Source of the DNA: Daedaleopsis sinensis
Lineage: Eukaryota > Basidiomycota > Agaricomycetes > Polyporales > Polyporaceae
DNA: 64,000 bases
Reading direction: 5' to 3'
Assembly (NCBI GenBank): GCA_033807695.1
Contig: CM066302.1
Span: 1,612,001 to 1,676,000 of the forward strand
Shown: piece by piece, positions 34,788-46,446 of the stretch
Layout of the letters: every line of letters begins with the position of its first letter
Numbering within the stretch: the first letter of the stretch is position 1
Translations under genes and position numbers: made by a program
Notes under the pieces: generated by a model
Database searches by the model: none
What the model saw: only the letters and a program-made list of their open reading frames with translations
What the model was told of the DNA's origin: nothing

Positions 34788-35028
34788 CGTGAAGTCAGTC
34801 GTTGGGAGCGCGAGGAGAGGGAGGAGGAGGAGGTCGTGGTGGTTGTGGTTTGGACTGGAGGGGACAAGGCCAGCAGCCACCGCCACTCCAGCTTTGCTCC
34901 TGTTTGGCCCGGCGTCTAGCGATCGCGTGCGGTGGACGCGGCCCAGTGACGGCAGACAGCCCTCCTCCTCGTCTCTCCACGTCCAAACACCCTCCGTCGA
35001 CGACAGCGTTTCTATTCCTCAGCACACA
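34788..35028. promoter_or_regulatory. bidirectional promoter, RRM gene and ERV14
   Basis: A 241-bp gap separates two divergent start codons. It is purine rich on the RRM side and pyrimidine rich on the ERV14 side, with no TATA box, as expected for housekeeping fungal genes. Confidence 0.55.
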
Positions 35029-35792
35029 ATGGGCGGCGCAGGTACGTCGGGGACGGTCATCTCTCCCGCTCGCGATGCTCACGAGCTTCGCCAGGTTGGC
35101 TCTTCCTCTTCTCGGTGCTCATGGCCGCTGGCCTCCTGTTCACCATGGTCTTCTTCGTATGTCCCCCTCTTCCCCGCGCTTTTTACAACTAACACCCCGT
35201 GCCTCTCCTCGCGCCAGATTATAATGTTCTCCGACCTCGAATGCGACTACATCAACCCCATAGACCTCTGTAACAAACTCAACCAGGTTTGTATCTCTCC
35301 ACATCCGTCCCTATATTTATCCTCATACACCCTCCTTCCTAGTTCGTTCTCCCGGAAAACATCGCACACGCCTTCCTCTCCATCCTCTTCCTCCTATCCG
35401 GTCAGTGGTGGGCCTTCCTCTTGAACGCGCCCTTGCTAGCCTACAATGTCAACAAGTACGTCTACCCGCGCGGTATTCCATGCCCTTTCCTCACACACCA
35501 TCTCCCTTCAGGATTCGTGGAAGCAACCACATGTACGACGCGACAGAGATATTCCGCACACTCCCAAATCACAAGAAAGAAAGCTTCGTCAAGCTCGGCT
35601 TCTACCTCATCAGCTTCTTCTACTACCTCTATCGGTAAGTCCCCTCCACCTCGTCCATTGCCATCGACACGTTCCCCGCCACCTGCCCCGTCGGACGCGC
35701 TTCCTCAACTGTTCTGCACAATCCTTCTGCCATCCCATATGCTCACCCATCTTTCTAGGATGATTTTGGCCCTCATCCAAGAGAGCGAATGA
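35029..35792 (+). CDS. ERV14: cornichon-family COPII cargo receptor
   Basis: Six exons (35029-35041, 35095-35156, 35218-35286, 35343-35455, 35512-35634, 35759-35792) total 414 nt, giving 137 residues; yeast Erv14 has 138. The first exon is only 13 nt. The family hallmarks are all present: [20 protein letters not shown] as helix 1, [39 protein letters not shown] as helix 2, and the C-terminal [11 protein letters not shown] then [17 protein letters not shown]. The protein cycles between ER and Golgi and loads membrane proteins into COPII vesicles through the IFRTL-type loop. The start is fixed by MGGAGWLFLFS. Function is assigned from family knowledge and the intact length. Confidence 0.95.
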
Positions 35793-36622
35793 GTGCGACC
35801 CGTCCTCTCGCCCAAGTCTGTCTACCGTCTTCCTTGTTTTTCTCCCACTTGCCGCAATCTATCCCGCCTCGATGCATCTCATGACAATCCCCTCTTACCG
35901 ATATCGTCCACCCTACGCTTCATCCACGCACTTGCTCACGACCTATGACTTCACGACACACGAAGGGACGGCATCCTGCGGTCTTGCGGAAACGCGACGT
36001 GTAGGTGGACCTCTGGGAGATCATACGATCCTCCGAGTAACCCCTATCGCGTCTTGACCGCTGGTGATGAGATGGCGGTGAATGTAGGCTATAGGCACGG
36101 GCTAGACATGAGGATGGGGGCAAAAAGGGGGGACAGATGATATCCGGGCGTGACGATCTAACGGATTTTGTGCGTACTCTTGTCATGGATGCTATCTCTC
36201 TCGCTAGAGCTCTCCGTGTGGTAATTTCTGCTGCTGTACGTACAGCGCTGTCTGTACTCTACACAGCCTTGGAAGGTAGGTCGTGGCGGCGTACGCAATA
36301 TGGCGCACTGCTCACTTGTCCGCTAACGTTGCACAGCTTTGAATGTGCGTAAACGTAGTAATAGTAGGAGCTGTATCTGTCGCTGTAGTTACCTGACAAG
36401 CGAGCAATACACAAACCCTAACCTCAGACCGTGGGAAGCGCGACTACAAGCCCGTTTTAGAATGATGATCCCCTCCTCCTCAGCCTCCATCTCACCTCCC
36501 TCCGTCCCGTCCCTCTCCTCCGTCCCCCTCCGTCCGCGTTCGCTCTTGGTCTCTCGCATTCTCTCCTCCCACAACCTGCGCACGCCTTCAGTCACACACT
36601 CTCTTGACTTCGACTACACATC
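35793..36622. other. intergenic, SPA2 promoter side
   Basis: This is 830 bp without a coding signal. The last 150 bp are strongly pyrimidine rich (CCTCC/CTCC runs), as in fungal promoters. Confidence 0.5.
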
Positions 36623-39600
36623 ATGAAGCGCACCGGCTCGACCAGGGCGGTCTCTCCCACAAACACCACCTACTCGGGCATTTCCAACTACCGCACAGAC
36701 TCTTACCGTCCTCTCAGGGACGCTCCCCCAAGCCAGTATGGCAATGCTGATCCTCGCGCGGTCGCTCGTACGCATTTCCAGGAGCTTAGCGATTATCTCG
36801 CTGCCTATCTTGCCAAAGGTATGTCACCTTCCCTCTTGTTCGTACTCGATCGTCCATGTCGTACAATCCGACTTCCCCCGCCTTCCTGGTGCCGTAACCG
36901 TGTGGGTTTTGCATATCCACAGTTAAGCTCTGGCGTGCGCTACTTCGTACTCTCCTATGTCATGCAAACGATGCTGGGTCCAAAGCAATACGTCGAGCAC
37001 TGCTCTCAACACAGGCACACTCATTTCGACTCCTGCAACCCTGATTTGATTCTCATGTAACTCCATGGCTTTTCTCATGACTTCTTGAACCACACAGAGC
37101 CCGCCAACTCCCGCACAACCGCTCGCCAGAAGCTTACACGTTTGACCCGCCAACAGTTCCAAGAACTCTCCACGGACGTTTACGATGAGTTGATCCGGAG
37201 GAAGAATAATTCCGCCGACAACGAAGGTCTCTATGTGTTCACTTTAATCCCTCTCTCGCACTACTCAACCTCGTCTAGTCCCCTTTTTACCTGTTCGTGA
37301 TGACTTCCACCCCAAACGCAACCAAGCAAGACAGAAACTTGCAACACTACCCACTGGCAGGTTCAAGGATCTCTCCAGTGATGTATACTATGAGCTCGCA
37401 AGGCGTTATCCCGAATTCAAGGAAGAGGTACTACCTCCTATCTATTCACTCTCTCACCGTTCTCACCATACAGCAGATGCAGCCCCCCGAAGCACCAACG
37501 TCCGCCGTTTCAGCCGGATCTGCATACGACGATTTCCCCTCCCCCGACTTCCCCCGCAACGGTCGCGTATCCGAAGACCGCGCTGATGACTCTGGCTATG
37601 GTGGCAGCACAGGTGGCGTATCGGCAGGTGATGGGTACTCTCGTCGTAAACCTTCACAAGACATCTACGTAGGCTCTGATCGTCGACGACCTTCACAAGA
37701 CACTCTTGGCCGGCGTCCAAGTCAGTCAGCTAGTGTAATTAGCGGCGGGGACGCCCAGAGCGCCACAGCCGGGATGGGCATGATCATCCCAAACAAGTCG
37801 ACTATCGCCGAGGAGGATATCGAGGTACCCTATGGGCGCGACATGCGTGAATCCGCGTCGGCCGCCCGGAATCGTCCAAGAGCGGGCAGTGATTCGGAGC
37901 GGGAGGAGGAGATGAGCCCGCGCAGTCCGCCCAACGGCGCCCTTGGCGGCCTGAACGGGCTCAGTGCCCGACTGCAGCAGGCCGACGAGGACGACGGAGG
38001 TAGGGGCAGCGGAGAAGACTACTTTGACCGGTCGTATGGACGGCAGAGCGCGGCTTCGGACAGGTCCGCCGGCACAGCCGGCATTGGCTCCCGCATGCTG
38101 GGCGGTGGGGGGCGGACGAGCGTGGGCGACGAAGAGGAACGGGTGCGGCGTGAATACGAGTTCAAGATCGCAACGATGCAGACGCGCATCACGAGCCTCG
38201 AGCAGGATCTCGAGGACGCCCGAGAACAGGAGCGGAGGTCCGCTGAGAGCGAGCAGCGGGTCAAGACGATGGAGCAGGAGCTGTTCGAGCTGCAGAGGGT
38301 GCGTTCGTGTCTTCGGCTGACATCCGCGGAAGAATGGACTCTCACAGTCGCATGATCCGCAGAGAATGGAAGAGAAGGCCTCGTCGATGCTATCTTTGCA
38401 GCAGGAGCTGGACGCGTTGAGGGAGGAACGCGCAAGGGAGAGAGATATCGCGGAGCGTCGGACAAGACAAGATCAGGAAGAGCTACGCGCCTTGCGCGAA
38501 CGGTGTGACATTCTTGAGTCAAACGAAGGCGGCGGCGGGGTCAGGATCTCCCAGCTTTGTCTCGGAGATCTCGAGAAGCTGACGCGTTTTCTGTACAGGT
38601 CGACTCAGGTATCCTCGACCAGCTCCGGTCTGATATGGAGGGCTTGATGACGGAGCTCTCGGATTTGTCGCGACGCAACGACGAGCTCATGACTACGAAA
38701 GACAACGACATGGCTGTCATACGTGATCTTGAGTCTCAGGTCAAGGAGTACAAACGCAAGTACGAGCAGGCTAAGACTGAGTTGCGTAGCGCGAAAGGTT
38801 TGTCCACTGTCTTCAGGTGCTCATTCTTCGCCCGCTGACCATGTGCGACCGTGATATAGCAACCTCACAGTTGTTCTTAAAGGCGCCGAATGTGGACGAC
38901 CAATTACCTGTCGCTCGCGATGGTGGTCTCGTCGACATTCACGTCACAGGGTTTGTGTCTTCAATCGACAGTCTCCTCACTGCCGGCCGTTCCAACGCAC
39001 CCACTCGCGTCTTGCAAATCATGAAGGGCGTTATCAACGCGGTTACTGCCATCATCGAAGACGTCCGCGCGTTCGAAAGCCGGCCGCAACGGGACCGTGC
39101 GGAGGTCGACCTCGAGGTGCTCCAGGCCCTTCGCGAACGTCTCGACGCTACGCTCAGCAACCTCGTTACGGCCGCGAAGACGCACGCTACGAGCGCGGGC
39201 ATGGCGCCTGTCAGTCTGCTTGATGCAGCTGCGAGCCACGTCTCGGGAACGGTCACAGAGATCGGGAAGACGATACACATCCGCAAGGCAACCAAGGCAG
39301 AGCAGGACGCGTTTATGCCTCCCGGCTCCTCGTCAACGTCGGCCTCAACCACGAACGGCTCGAATGGGTTCACACCATCCCTGCGCGCCGTCAGCGAGCT
39401 GCGGTCAACCTCGGCCCACCAACGGTCGGGGAGTAGCACCAGCTCCAGGGGAGGGGACGATTTGAGGTTTGGCTCATCACCGACGTCATCACCACGAATG
39501 ACTCCTCGCCGTCCGCCGTCTAACGCGTCTGGCTCAAACGCGAGCTCTCCGCCGCCGATCTTTGAAAAGAACAAGATGAACGGCGCCAAGAGCGACAGTT

Positions 39601-40040
39601 CGGCGACATCGGCTGGCACTGCAGAGGGGCAGGAGGATGCCTGGGCGGAGCTCAAGGTGAGTACTTCACGTGTTAGCATGCGACTACAACGCTGATACAT
39701 CCTCCCCGTACAGCCATATCTCGAGGCGCAGACTGAGGCAATTGTCTATGCCATCCAGAGCGTGCTCTCGGGCGTGCGCAGCCCGACCCCGTCTCCGACG
39801 CTGAACGAGAACTTGACGCAGATCATCACGATCGTATCCAGCATCATCGCCGTCTGCAAGGACAATCTCCCGCAAGCGTCGAAGGCGCAGGGCGAGGAGA
39901 TACTGCGCGAGCTGGGAGAGCACGCGAACAAGCTCAGCGAGGTGCAGGCGCAGGCGGACATCACGAAGGAGTCGCGGCAGGTGATGGCCAAGTCCAGCTT
40001 CGCTGTTGCGAACGCGATGAAGGGCTTGATGAAGCTGTAG
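36623..40040 (+). CDS. SPA2: Spa2-type polarisome scaffold
   Basis: Eight exons (36623-36818, 37098-37226, 37279-37427, 37474-38298, 38363-38539, 38599-38797, 38860-39656, 39714-40040) total 2799 nt, giving 932 residues. Two Spa2-homology (GIT-like) repeats lie near residues 75-105 (RQKLTRLTRQQFQELSTDVY) and 126-158 (RQKLATLPTGRFKDLSSDVY). A Ser/Gly/Arg-rich linker follows. A long coiled coil occupies about 380-555 (heptads in YEFKIATMQTRITSLEQDL and LQQELDALREERARERD). A conserved C-terminal half begins at QLFLKAPNVDD and contains VLQIMKGVINAVTAIIEDV. Spa2 scaffolds formin, Bud6 and MAP kinase components at the hyphal tip. The full repeat pair, coiled coil and C-terminal domain make the gene look intact. 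A long antisense open frame (38939-39700) is a shadow. Confidence 0.9.
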
Positions 40041-40910
40041 CCTCACATATATTTATGCAATTTATGCCGGTGTTGTCGGATTTCCTTCTTGGCATTGTGC
40101 ATCTTGCCTTCCTGCAAATTCTGACCGAGCTATCACCAATACTTATACCCAGAGGGACACTCAGATGGGACATATGCAGGTCTACTGGATGGATGGAGGT
40201 GTCTTGTTTGAAGCCCGGATGCCCTCCTGCCACACCACAAATACAAATGGAAGGATACTACCTGCCGCAACACCTGTAGTAGATTCTTGAGCTCAAGCTT
40301 GAATTGAACCCATTACCGCACCCGTAGATCAGGCTGGCTATCACAGGGCTCATGGCAGAAAACCATGCGTGCGGAGGACGTGAGGATGCAATTGAAGAGA
40401 GCTTCGGGTCCCGTAGGAAGACTTGTGTACTCGAAGCAGGGATAAACAACTGAACACAAAAAAATAGTCCTGTGCCCTTGAACGCAGGACCGTCTCCGTT
40501 TCTCCCTCCATCTCTCTCTGTTGCTCTTTGCACTCTGGTGACATTGCATCCACTGAAGCTCTCTTCAATTGCATCCTCACGTCCTCCGCACGCATGGAAC
40601 ACACTTTCTGCCTAGTCTTAGTCAAGATGGAGCAGTTTGTAGGACCCAGGGGGCAATCAGCTAGGGGATTTTAGACGACCTGGTCCCCCCAGTCAAACTG
40701 GTGGCCGGGGGTCCAGCACTAAACTTTTTTCATTTATGTACTGAATACAAAAAGAACCATAGTGTTTGCAAAAGAATTGGCCACGATCTTGAGGAAAGAA
40801 GTGGTGCAACTCCTAGTCTGGGAGGTGTATTACCTTTCCCCCAGGCCAGTACCTCGAGTGCTCCTCCCTTTTGTTTCTAGACACACTTACTGATACATCT
40901 ATAACACACT
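40041..40910. other. intergenic with snapback inverted repeat
   Basis: This lies between SPA2 and the left end of the CACTA element. It has no gene. It contains the 43-bp inverted repeat pair listed next. Confidence 0.6.
40363..40597. repeat. 43-bp perfect inverted repeat, 149-bp loop
   Basis: Arms 40363-40405 and 40555-40597 are exact reverse complements; the core reads GCATCCTCACGTCCTCCGCA on the right arm. A transcript across it would fold into a long hairpin. The arms carry no coding frame. It may be a recent snapback duplication, a small foldback element or a hairpin RNA source. Confidence 0.9.
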
Positions 40911-40934
40911 CACCGCGTTCCCGAGCCCCTTAGT
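40911..40934 (+). repeat. left terminal inverted repeat of CACTA element
   Basis: It starts CACCGCGTTCCCGAGCCCCT. It pairs with 52285-52308 on the opposite strand with three mismatches in 24. Confidence 0.85.
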
Positions 40935-42989
40935 AGGACGTAGTTAGTGGGTCAAGCAGTAGGAAGTTACAAGTCTGGTACTGTCTGCTTGAACGTAGTT
41001 GGGCAGCACAAATACACAGGACACTTCGAAGCCAGAGCTGGCCGTGGGAGACAAGCAAATCACGTGTAATCAGCGTCCGTACCAGACGCACTGGTTGACT
41101 CTCGGACTGACGGTGACCAGACACGTCTATACTTCCAATCTATGTTCATTTGCTCGTCCGACTACACATTCTCGTTGTAGACTGAACCTGCCTGCTACCT
41201 TGGTGCCATTACTACGTGTAATGGTAAGTAATAGTTCCTACTGAACTTGGAGATATCCAATTAATATCTCACTCGCCTTCAAGTGCTTCGTACTCTAGTG
41301 TCTGCGGTTCTCGTCCTCCCACCATGTCAGGCCTCCTGCCTCCTCCACGTCCCCCGGACCCATCCACTACATCATTGTGTAAATGCGAGCATATATGTCT
41401 CAAGGCTCACGAAGGCGGTCAATGGGTCGCTTTCTCTACCAAGCGAACTCATGAAGCTAGGGGCGACCTCTATCCTAATGCCTTCATCAGCCGGGGCCAT
41501 GGTCGGGCACGCCCTGCACAGGCTTTAAGCTCTCACCCAGTCGATAACAGCCGCATGCCTAGGGGACGAGGTTGAGGAGCTGCAGATCGATCAAGAGCAC
41601 TGCTGTTGGAGCGTGGGGGTGCACACGTTGTCGTGAGTGGCCCCTTGAAGTGTCCGAGGTCGTCTTCTCCCGCAGGTCCTACCCAAGTCACTCGGCCTAG
41701 GCTAGTGTCGCTTGACTCAGTGCAAGAGCCTGAGGTCCCTGATACACGAGTCGTACCACCATCTCAGAGCGAGGTGTTACACCTGCTCGACGATGTGCCA
41801 CACAATCCTCCCCTTTCGCCACCATTCCCTCGAGCCAAATCTCCTCCCTTGGAAGAGCTCGATGCAGACATGTATCTTGCTCCACCTGAGGACTATTCAG
41901 ACACACCAGGTCCGGGTGTCGAAGCCGGAAATCGCATACATATAACCCAATCCCCAAGACTGCAAGCCGCGTCGAGCTCGCCAATCGGGTCTCGCTCAAC
42001 GTCTTATCATGAGCCGCTACCTGCCCGAGAGCTTGGTCTGTACGACAATCCTGGTGACGGAGATGCTGAAGGACAACAGTGCGACAAGTCGGCTAAGGCT
42101 TCGGACGACGACAACGACGACAACGAATCTCGACAACTTCTGCAATCACTGCTCAGCATCGCAAACATCCCCCTTACCAACCCACCCGGTGAGCTGTACA
42201 ACGTGGACAGCATCCCAGGCCTCTCTATCCCAGGAGATCCTCTGCTCGCCCATGTGACCGGGTTAGCCCCATTTCCCGACTCTCGGCCGCCATCTCTTGT
42301 GTACAGTACATGCCATGACCGCTGGTTCATCCGGTCAATTCTACTGCTGGTCACCTTCCTACATACACACCACCACGTCACATTCCGCGCTGCGGACCTC
42401 ACCCTGACGACCCTCCGAATGATTTTCATCGGATTGAAGCTCATCCCACCAGACGATCCAATGCCGTCCACGCTGAAGACCGCACTGAAAAGGCTCGACC
42501 TCGAGGACCGCTTTTATACACTCGTTGAGTGTACTCAATGCCGCCGACTGTTCAAACCGGAGGTTCTAGCTGATCCATCCATGCACTGCCCATTCTGTGA
42601 CATCCCGCTTTTCAATCACACATGCCCCGGACTACTTGCACGTATCTTTCGGTGTGCTCCGCCCACCCCCATTCCGAAAGTGGTGGTTCCTCTTGTCCTC
42701 CTTTTTGCAGCCCTTGTATATCTTATCCGGCAGCCCGGAATGCACGCTCTGCTGAGTGGCTACCAGTCGCGCATGTCCCCTCCTGACGGCGAATTTCGCT
42801 GCATACAGGACGGCACGCGCTGGCAGACACTTCAAGGTCCAGACGGCCCACCTGTAGTCACCACTTTCTTATATAAAGAATAGGCCTTGGCCTGTGGGCT
42901 GAGAGCAAAAGCTGTCTATCCCGTCTGGGCTCATTGGATTGGATTGAGCCTGGGACCTTGTAGCCAGAGTATTTATGTTTCTATAATTG

Positions 42990-43365
42990 AGGGCTAAGGG
43001 CCTTTAGGCAGCCTGCAATTCAATCCCCCAGGGCCTTTTAGGCAGAGCACCGATGTTTCTGTAATTGAAGGCTAAGGGCCTGATAAACAAAGTATAAACA
43101 GTCTGTAATTGGATCCCAAGGCCTTTAAAACAGAGCACCGATGTTTCTGTAATTGATGGCCAGGGCCCTTTTGACGGTCTGTAATTCACTCCCAAGGCCT
43201 TTTAGACAGAGTGTGCACAGTCTGTAATTCACTCCCAAGGCCTTGTAGACAGAGTATAGACAGTCTGTAATTTGATCCCAGGGCCTTTTAGACAGGGTGT
43301 GGACAGTCTGTAATTCGATCCTAGGGCCTTTTAAACAGATCACCGATGTCTCTGTAATTGATGCT
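42990..43365 (+). repeat. subterminal tandem repeats of the foldback arm
   Basis: About eight imperfect units of roughly 40-60 bp share the motif CAGTCTGTAATTC followed by CCAAGGCCTTTTAGACAGAG. Alternate units carry CACCGATGTTTCTGTAATTGA. The same array is mirrored at about 45945-46320. Similar subterminal arrays bind transposase in other DNA transposons. Confidence 0.8.
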
Positions 43366-44715
43366 CTAGACATCAATAAAAGATTAAAGATCTGATCATA
43401 ATATTATCTTGTGCTTATCTTTCTAGATAACAGCTTCTTATCTGTACAGATTGCTTGACCATCTAATCTACTGCCCTGGGATCAATACCACGCCACCGGG
43501 CGCTTATTTAGCGCCTTTTCCCGCACCTTCTTACCTCAATTAGGCAGGTAGGTGGCTGGGCTACCCTAGGGGGGCCCACTTCCTCACCCCATACCTCCCT
43601 CATTTCTTGATGGATTCCCTCCATTCAAGTGGTGGTATACTTGTGTATTAAATGGCTACTACCCTGTACAATATGTGGGTACCAATCCCTCCATTCAGTG
43701 CACTGCAATGTGTAGAAATGGTCGCTTTGTTGGGGTACTAAATGCTTAATACCTCAGTAACAGGTGGGCGCATCATCATGTACAGAGTACCATTGGAACG
43801 GGGTGTACTGAGGCTTTCCAACGGGCCCTAGTACATGCGAGTCTGTCCACGGGAACCATGGGTATGCACATGTGCTCCTCCTCACCACCTTCAATATTGT
43901 GTGGAGTATACCTCTGTCAATTCCTGATCAATCAATATGATTCTTTTTGCGTCCAGTGTGTCTACTATACTACACCTGATCCCAGCAGTGTGCCTGGCGA
44001 TGCACCCCATTGATCTATATACAATGGGCAATCAGTGTGCACGTTACCCTCCTGATAGCGCACCCAATACCTGACCGATTAGGGTGTGTAAGGCAGCGTC
44101 CGAAAGCCAGAATACACGTCTTTCCAACGGCACCTTACACATATTGGTAGGCACAGTGGTCATGAAGTTACACACATGTTCTCCTCCTCCCCTACCCCAA
44201 TATTGTTCGCAGTAGATCCTCTCACCACATGCATGTATCACCTTCGAAGTTTGGGAGCATGGTCGCCTATCTTACTATCTATCTATTGTCTAGTTGCCAC
44301 CCTTATCGGACACAAATTACCCTGCTCATTGGCTTATCAGTGTTTCCCCTGATCACCCTGATCTTGCAGGTTTGGGAGACCTGTTCCACAGATCTACTAC
44401 CAACATGAATAGTCCCTATATGTGTGAACAAGGTGCAAAAAACAGAATGTCAATATGTGGAGAATTGGTGAAGTAACTGTCCGAACAGTGAAATGTGCAC
44501 TGTTTGACACTAAAGCTGCATAGAGTCTGCACTCACTGCTTGCCAATGTATCTACACAACCACCTCCTACAGCCAATTCTGGTGTCCTGTGACCAATACT
44601 TCATGGATTCCTATGGTTCTTTTTGCAACATGTAGCTATATCTCTCCTCTTTCTTATCTGACATTGTGTGCCACTATCAGATGTGGTACAATAGTGCTAT
44701 TCACTAGATAGTGGT

Positions 44716-44943
44716 TGTTGAAACATGTAGTTGAGACGAAACGACCGAAGACCCGTCCGCCCATATGGACATAAAACTTCGTGTAGCCGCCCGTTAGTTA
44801 CCTGTTATGGTAGTTTTCCCTCCCTGATTACTTTACTTAAATACTCGAGATTTTGTCTGTATTCCTCACGCGTTTGCATGGCACAAACACCCTCGTCCTC
44901 CCTCCCCTGCTCGTGACTGCCCTCTCGCCCACTTGCTCCAACA
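44716..44943 (+). mobile_element. solo LTR (copy A), nested in the foldback
   Basis: A 228-bp sequence begins TGTTGAAAC and ends CTCCAACA, the TG...CA ends of an LTR. It is flanked by the perfect 5-bp duplication GTGGT (44711-44715 and 44944-44948). It is closely similar to 53225-53455. Recombination between two LTRs of a full element would leave this footprint. Confidence 0.85.
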
Positions 44944-45099
44944 GTGGTCACAACTGATAATAGCACTATATACCAGCAACATCACCGATAAGGGTAGATA
45001 TGCATGATCTGGACTATGCTAAGTAATAGTAGGCTACTGAAGAAAGAATGATGTAATTCGGTAATCGGTAGAGCAAGATTTGTGGTAAATAGTGTTAAG

Positions 45100-46446
45100 A
45101 GGTGGTATGAGGATAGCATGTGTGTATCTTCATGAACACTGTGCCTACCAATATGTGTAAGGTGCCGTTGGAAGGACGTGTATTCTGGCTTTCGGACGCT
45201 GCCTTACACACCCTAATCGGTCAGGTATTGGATGTGCTATCAGGAGGGTAACGTGCACACTGATTGCCCATTGTATATAGATCAATGGGGTGCATCGCCA
45301 GGCACACTGCTGGGATCAGGTGTAGTATAGTAGACACACTGGACGCAAAAAGAATCACATTGATTGATCAGGAATTGACAGAGGTATACTCCACACAATA
45401 TTGAAGGTGGTGAGGAGGAGCACATGTGCATACCCATGGTTCCCGTGGACGGATTCGCATGTACTAGGGCTCGTTGGAAAGCCTCAGTACACCCCGTTCC
45501 AATGGTACTTTGTACATGATGATGCGCCCACCTGTTACCGAGGTATTAAGCATTTAGTACCCCAACAAAGCGACCATTTCTACACATTGCAGTGCACTGA
45601 ATGGAGGGATTGGTACCCACATATTGTACAGGGTAGTAGCCATTTAATACACAAGTATACCACCACTTGAATGGAGGGAATCCATCAAGAAATGAGGGAG
45701 GTATGGGGTGAGGAAGTGGGCCCCCCTAGGGTAGCCCAGCCACCTACCTGCCTAATTGAGGTAATAAGGTGCGGGAAAAGGCGCTAAATAAGCACCCGGT
45801 GGCATGGTATTGATCCCAGGGCAGTAGATTAGATGGTCAAGCAATCCGTACAGATAAGAAGCTGTTATCTAGAAAGATAAGCACAAGATAATATTATGAT
45901 CAGATCTTTAATCTTTTATTGATGTCTAGAGCATCAATTACAGAGACATCGGTGATCTGTTTAAAAGGCCCTAGGATCGAATTACAGACTGTCCACACCC
46001 TGTCTAAAAGGCCTTGGGAGTGAATTACAGACTGTCTATACTCTGTCTACAAGGCCTTGGGAGTGAATTACAGACTGTCCACACCCTGTCTAAAAGGCCT
46101 TGGGAGTGAATTACAGACTGTCAAAAGGGCCCTGGCCATCAATTACAGAAACATCGGTGCTCTGTTTTAAAGGCCTTGGGATCCAATTACAGACTGTTTA
46201 TACTTTGTTTATCAGGCCCTTAGCCTTCAATTACAGAAACATCGGTGCTCTGCCTAAAAGGCCCTGGGGGATTGAATTGCAGGCTGCCTAAAGGCCCTTA
46301 GCCCTCAATTATAGAAACATAAATACTCTGGCTACAAGGTCCCAGGCTCAATCCAATCCAATGAGCCCAGACGGGATAGACAGCTTTTGCTCTCAGCCCA
46401 CAGGCCAAGGCCTATTCTTTATATAAGAAAGTGGTGACTACAGGTG
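45100..46446 (-). repeat. right inverted arm of foldback element
   Basis: This is the reverse complement of 42849 to about 44195, with scattered substitutions and short indels, mostly in the subterminal repeats. Similarity fades near 45100. Confidence 0.8.

Larger units (their letters stand above)
42849..46446. mobile_element. foldback element with 1.35-kb inverted arms
   Basis: A 3598-bp insertion starts CACCTGTAGTCACCACTTTC and ends with its reverse complement. It is flanked by the perfect 7-bp duplication GACGGCC (42842-42848 and 46447-46453). Arms of about 1.35 kb (42849 to about 44195, and about 45100 to 46446) are near-identical inverted copies around a 0.9-kb centre. The outer arms hold subterminal tandem repeats. 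No open frame resembles a transposase, so it is non-autonomous. The superfamily is uncertain: a 7-bp duplication with very long inverted repeats fits no class cleanly. A decayed relative ends at 61138. The centre contains a solo LTR. Confidence 0.88.

Noticed and set aside
34711..35424. 237-codon plus-strand open frame
   Set aside because: It spans the divergent promoter and the ERV14 introns out of frame.
38939..39700. 253-codon frame antisense to SPA2
   Set aside because: It mirrors a GC-rich, biased coding exon. The sense strand has clear Spa2 homology.
42990..43365. CRISPR-like repeat array
   Set aside because: Units are imperfect and contiguous without unique spacers, in a eukaryotic transposon arm; they are subterminal repeats.
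45401..45670. 89-codon open frame in the right foldback arm
   Set aside because: The inverted arms carry several matched open frames of this size, none with a domain; a by-product of the palindrome.
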